64,000 bases of DNA from contig NC_135715.1 in the NCBI RefSeq assembly GCF_964656455.1, positions 36,466,603 to 36,530,602 on the forward strand, written 5' to 3'. Position 1 is the stretch's first letter. Each line of letters begins with the position of its first letter. Both the position numbers and the translations under genes were made by a program. Below, piece after piece: positions 59,040-64,000 of this stretch. The stretch is from Halichoerus grypus. Taxonomy: Eukaryota; Chordata; Mammalia; Carnivora; Phocidae. Under the pieces are notes generated by a model that saw only the letters and a list, made by a program, of their open reading frames with translations, had not been told where the DNA came from and made no database searches.

Positions 59040-59730
59040 TGTCGTAAACTTGACAGGTCGACATCTGAACTCCCAAACTTCTCTTCCAATATCCGATGCA
59101 GACTCAGCCTGTCATACCTCAGCTGATGGTATTTCATCCCTCTAATTGCTCATGCCAAAAAATTCAAATTTCTTTGAATTCTCCTTTTTTCCCTCTGCTT
59201 TCATTCAATACATCTGGAAATCCTGTTGGTAACTCTCAGAATAATTCCAGAAGCCAACCTCCTTTTAATATCCCAATGCACTCTGGAATAAGCCATCACT
59301 ATTTCTATAGTGGATTATAGTAACAGCTTCCTATGTGGAAATATGGCTTCCACACTTGTCCCCTAACAGCTTATTTTCTAAAGAGTTACAAGAATCATTC
59401 TCTCAGAATACAACTTTCAACATGTCACTCTTCTCAAACTCACAGTAAAAGTCAATAATCATTATCTTTCTGACCTCATCCCTTGGCTACACTCCATTCT
59501 ACTCTCAAAATACTTTTCCTACTCTATTTTTTCATAGCATTTATTATGTTCCGAAATGTTTGATGAATTAATATGTTTATTATTTTATCTCCTCTCCCCA
59601 ACTAGGGAAGAGAAGGAAACTCCACATTGAAGGAACCTCTGACTGATTCCTTCACTGGCATATCCTAGGAGTCCAGAATTGCATCTTGCATACAGTAGGG
59701 ACATAACCAATATTCGTCAATGAATAAGCA
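59040..59730 (+). mobile_element. L2 LINE relic, sense
   Basis: Long collinear old match to the L2 3' part: ACATGTCACTCTTCTCAAACTC, CTGACCTCATCCCTTGGCT, TCATAGCATTTATTATG and the end CATACAGTAGGGACATAACC with TCAATGAATAAG. No usable frame. Confidence 0.65.
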
Positions 59731-59751
59731 GTGACAAAATATAATCTAGAG

Positions 59752-59956
59752 TATGCGTGCATGGGTGGCTCAGTTGATTGAATGTCCAAATCTTGGTTTC
59801 AGCTCAGGTCATAATCTCATGTGTCATGAGATTGAGCCCCATGTCAGGCTCTGCACTTAGCACAGAGTCTGCTTGAAAATTCTCTTCCTTTGCCCCTCCC
59901 CCTACTTGCATGCATGTGTACACCCTCTCTCTCTCAAATAAATAAATCTTTAATAT
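59752..59956 (+). mobile_element. Can-SINE, sense
   Basis: Diverged head GCATGGGTGGCTCAGTTG and tail AAATAAATAAATCTTTAAT. A perfect 13-bp TSD (ATATAATCTAGAG) lies at 59739-59751 and 59957-59969. Confidence 0.94.
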
Positions 59957-60089
59957 ATATAATCTAGAGCCCAAGTATTTTGCTATTTTTTTTCAGTATC
60001 ACTTGATTTTCTGATTTTTGATTGAGCTATATTGTCATAAGAGTATGTATCTTGATTTTCTAGTAGCTGTATTGTATTTGTCTGACTAG

Positions 60090-60205
60090 CCTACTGTTAG
60101 AAAATAAGAAACAAGAAGACAGGGACTACATCTACCTTGTTGAATGTGGTCTAGTATAATCTAGTACAGTGGCAAGTTCATAAAAGCATTCAAAATGTTT
60201 CTGAT
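60090..60205 (+). mobile_element. L2-like fragment
   Basis: AAGACAGGGACTACATCTACCTTG and TACAGTGGCAAGTTCATAAA resemble the L2 3' end. Short and diverged. Confidence 0.45.
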
Positions 60206-60391
60206 GACTATGAAAATACTGACTCCTTAGAACAATATTATCTTCATGAATGAGGCATGCAAAATAAAATTTTCAGAGTTTAGAATAATGTAATGCATGT
60301 AACAGTTTATATATACATAACATAGCATTTTGAAACTCTGGGTGCTCTTTGGAATATTTAAAAAGAAAATAATATGAACACTTATACTTTT

Positions 60392-60577
60392 TTTAAGATT
60401 TTATTTATTTATTTGAGAGAGACAGAGGTAGCAACAGAGAGCACGAGTGGGGAGGAGAGGGAGAAGCAGGCTCCCCGCTGAGCAGGGAGCCCTATGTGGG
60501 GTAGATCCCAGGACCCCTGGATCGTGACCTGAGCCGAAGGCAGACGCTTAACTGACTGAGCCACCCAGGCGCCCCAA
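60392..60577 (-). mobile_element. Can-SINE, antisense, with 16-bp TSD
   Basis: Full-length. A perfect TSD (GAACACTTATACTTTT) lies at 60376-60391 and 60578-60593. Near consensus, probably young. Confidence 0.96.
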
Positions 60578-60953
60578 GAACACTTATACTTTTGACCTTA
60601 ATCTCAAATGTCCAATAATCTTTTTTTTGCAATGAATATATGAATAAATTATCTCTTCATTCTAGTAGCTACGGCAATAGTTTTCATGAGTTAATGAAAA
60701 ACTATAAAATAGAATTTTGTCTTTTTACTAAAGGTGGTTCTATTCTCAACATAAGATGTTAAGTATAATGTATTAATGATTTATATGTATCCTAATATAT
60801 ATATATGTATTCTGGAATTTTCACTTTCATATTACTGTTAATTCTTCCAGCACTTTTATGCAAAATAAAAAGAATATTTTTTAAAAATGTGTCTATTGAA
60901 AATTGGAATTATCTGACATATATTTGCAACATTAGGTTTGGATTTAGCAAAGG

Positions 60954-61262
60954 TGTCTTGTTCTGTTGGGGCTGCTATAACAAAATACCACACTGGTTAG
61001 CTTATAAAAAGCAGAAATGTATTGCTCACACCTCTGGAGGTTGAAGTCCAAGATCAGGGTGCCAACATGACCAGGTGAGAGCCCTCTTCTGGGTCACAGA
61101 CTTCTCATTATATTCTCATACGGTGGAAGGGGCTAGGGGCCTCTTGATATCTCTTCTATAAGAGCACTAATCCCACTCATGAAGCAGCCACCCTCATGAC
61201 TTAATCACTTCCCAACTTTCAACAAATTTTTGGAGGACATAAACATTCAGACCTTAGCAACA
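60954..61262 (-). mobile_element. MLT1-type MaLR LTR, antisense
   Basis: In reverse: end block GGGGCTGCTATAACAAAATACC, then GTCCAAGATCAGGGTGCC, CATACGGTGGAAGGGG, CCACCCTCATGACTTAATC and TTTTTGGAGGACATAAACA. Both ends are present with an internal loss. Same class as 41608-41885. Confidence 0.8.
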
Positions 61263-61354
61263 GATGTTTCAAATTTCTTTTCTGCCACTTGCTGAATAGG
61301 TGTTATATAATCCTGATCAATTGTGCAAAATTGTAAACTGTACCCCCTCCACTA

Positions 61355-61432
61355 TATGTGTGTGTGTGTGTGTATGCATATATATATATGTATATGTATG
61401 TAAGTGTGTGTGTATACACACACATATATATT
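61355..61432. repeat. TG/TA/CA microsatellite
   Basis: Runs of (TG)n, (TA)n and (CA)n units with GTAT variants. Open frames across it are repeat-encoded. Confidence 0.9.
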
Positions 61433-61439
61433 CATTCCT

Positions 61440-62545
61440 CATTTCTTCCTGGACACCCAGCAATACCATGACAACTCCCAAATAAATGGAGATGCATACT
61501 AGTAGTTTAGGTGGTTATATGAGATAAAAATATAGTAATCACTATTCAAAATATGTATCAAGTCACTTATATTTTCTGAGATTCAGTTTCTCATAGCATA
61601 AAGCCTAGTTAATAATAGCTTCAGAAAGTAGAAGAAAATTTGAAGACATAATTTGTAGAAAAATGTCAGCAGCACTGACCATATCTTCAAACCTTTCTAT
61701 ATTTACATATTTTTCTTTCAGGCATTCAGGTCTTTAATTGCATAACCATTAAATTTCTCAAATATATATGAAATATACATTATATATGAAAAATGCTATA
61801 TATCCATATACATGGTAATTTAATGGTTATCCTATTTTAACCATTTATATATATATTAGGATACATATAAATCAATAATATATATGTATTAATGTGTGTA
61901 GATAGATAGATGCCTCTTAAATTACAAAAGAGATACAGAATGAGCAAAAGACAGAGGAATAGAGAGGGAGGTAGTTTTATTGTGAATATGGTATTAAAGT
62001 ATGGGAAATCCAAATGAAAAGCTTGCAAAATAATCACATTTGTTTTGACCTTATACAGAAGTATGTGTATGTTAAAGTTCAGCTCATGTGAATTTATTTT
62101 TAAGCACAGCTATGTGTATTTTCATTTTCCTGTGATCCAAAACAATGGGGTACTATTGGTTTTCTCCCCATGTTATTTTTTTTAACCTATATAGTATAGG
62201 TGAGTTTGGTTTATGTATTTTGTATTATTCAAATTTTTTGTTTCCATAGAGCATTTACAGAGTTTATTTAGACAACTAGTTTAAAAAGTCCAGGGAACTG
62301 TGAAAGGTGCTGTCTTGTTTGTGTTCCCCCTTTATTCTGTGATTTTACCGAATTTACCAAAATCTCTTAAATGTTTGAATATGTAGAGAATTAAATATAC
62401 CAAGGAGTATCAAAGCATTATGATTATAATACGCAAAGATTTTAAATGGTTGCACTGACTGTTAACCCCTTGGAGTCCAATATCTGATTCTAACCAGTTA
62501 TTTGAGTTCAAGTAATTTCTTTCCAAGTTACTTTTGCTCTCCTCA
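61440..62545. other. intergenic DNA, nothing recognised
   Basis: AT-rich, with TATATA and GATA short runs near 61.75-61.91 kb. No gene found. Confidence 0.55.
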
Positions 62546-62550
62546 TTCTT

Positions 62551-64000
62551 TGTTGTTTTATTATTATTAAGATACAATTGACAGGAAATATTGTGTAACT
62601 TCAAGGTGTACAATGTGTTGATTTGATACATATATTGCAATATGATTACCACCACTATAGCATTAGCTAACACCCCTATTGAGTCACATAATTATCATTT
62701 CTTTTATGTTGTGGGAACAATTAAAATCTAGTCTCTTAACAACTTTAATGTATATAATGTATTATTGTTGATTATAATCACTATGCTGTGCATTAGATTT
62801 CCAGAACTTTTTTATCTTCTAGTTGCAAGTTTGGACCCTTAAACATCTCCTGAATTTCCCCATCCCCAGGCCTGGTAACTAACATTCCCCATTCCTATGA
62901 GTTCAGCTTTTTTAGATTACACATATAAATGATAACATACAGTACTTGTCTTTCTCTGTCAACTTATCTCACTTAGCTTAATGCTCTCAAGGTCCCTCCA
63001 CATTGTTGCAAATGGCAGGATTTCCTTCTTTCTCATAGATGAATAATATTCCATTGTATATACACTACATCTTCTTTATCCATTCATCCATTGATATACT
63101 TGGGTTGTTTCCATATCTTGGCTAATGCAAATAATGCTGCAATAAACATGGGAGGGCAAATATCTTTTTGATATCCTGCTTTCATTTCTTTTAGATATAT
63201 ACCCAGAAGTGGGATTGCTGGATCACATGGTAGTACTATTTTTAATTTTTGGAGGAACTTCCATGCTGTTTTCCCTATTGGCTGAACCAATTTACATTCC
63301 CAATGAGAGTATAAAATTGTTCCCTTTTTCCACATCCTCACCAACACTTGTTGTCTCTTACCTTTTTCTGATAACCGTTTAACAGATGTAAAGTAATAAC
63401 TCACTGTGATTTTCATTTGCATTTCCCTGAACATTAGAGATGTTGAGCATCTTTTCACGTACTTATTGGCCAGGACGTCTTCTTTGGAAAAACATCTATT
63501 TGGTTCCTCTGCCCATTTGTTAATTGGGTTGTTTCTCTGTTAATGAGTTGTATGAGTTCTTTATATATTTTGGCTATTAACTCCTTATCTGATGTATGGT
63601 TGTAAATATTTTCTCCCATTCTGTAGGTTGCCTTTTCATTTTGTTGATGATTTCTTTCACTGTGAAGAAGCTTTTTAGTTTGATATAGTCCTATTTGTTG
63701 TTTTTTGCTTTTGTTGCTTGTGCTTTTAGTGCCATATCAAAAAAAAAAAAAAAAATATTGCCAAGATCAGTGTCAATAAATTTCTTTTCTGTTACCTCTA
63801 GGAGTTTTATGGTATCAGATCTTAGGTTTAAGTGTGTAACTCATTTTGAGTTAACTTTTCTGAATGGTATAATATAGGAGTCAATTTCATATTTCTGCAT
63901 ATGGTTATCCAGTTTTCACAACACCATTTGTTGAAGAAACTACCCATTCCCCTCATCAAATATTAGTTGACTGTATATTCAGGGAGTTATTTCTGAGCTT
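62551..64000 (-). mobile_element. L1 3' end and ORF2 C-terminal part, antisense (cut by window edge)
   Basis: It starts with a T-rich 3' UTR (ACAATTGACAGGAAATATTG), then minus-strand ORF2 C-terminus with [37 protein letters not shown] and [14 protein letters not shown]. Stops and frameshifts are present, and an internal A run lies at about 63739-63756. An older L1 type than the one at 27.1 kb. It continues beyond the right edge. Confidence 0.9.

Noticed and set aside
63084..63458. 124-codon minus-strand frame as a gene
   Set aside because: It is the C-terminal part of a decayed L1 ORF2, not a separate gene.

Overview
This is 64 kb of vertebrate nuclear DNA from a carnivore. It is AT-rich, intron-bearing and full of interspersed repeats. 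The lineage call rests on about 19 tRNA-derived Can-SINE (SINEC) copies, several with long near-perfect target-site duplications (TSDs), and on L1 3' ends of the carnivore type. The SINE and L1 3'-end variants look arctoid (bear, seal or mustelid-like) rather than dog-like, but I cannot name a species.

One real protein gene is present, in part. The last two coding exons of KLHL1 (Kelch-like 1) lie on the + strand at 15939-16110 and 22228-22287. They are separated by a 6.1 kb intron and followed by a probable 3' UTR to about 23.4 kb. Bases 1-15938 are the preceding KLHL1 intron, so the rest of the gene lies off the left edge. The C-terminus MASLNIGRAGACVVVIKQP separates KLHL1 from its paralogs KLHL4 and KLHL5.

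From about 23.5 kb to the right edge I find no functional gene. This fits the gene-poor DNA known beyond KLHL1 in other mammals. It holds a decayed retrocopy of SPICE1 (42.3-44.5 kb, UTR remnant to about 45 kb), Can-SINEs, antisense L1 pieces, LTR remnants, old MIR/L2/DNA-transposon relics and microsatellites.

The left intron (8.0-11.8 kb) holds an old L1 broken up by several later insertions. No prokaryotic features, CRISPR arrays, rRNA genes or intact tRNA genes were seen, and no intact retroviral or L1 gene is present. I found no new multi-gene system. The most unusual signals are very small TSD-flanked insertions: a 17-bp tRNA-Cys-like piece at 10.7 kb, two insertions made only of A/T tail-like sequence at 46.4 and 47.6 kb, and a 148-bp inverted (twin-primed) L1 end at 56.1 kb.
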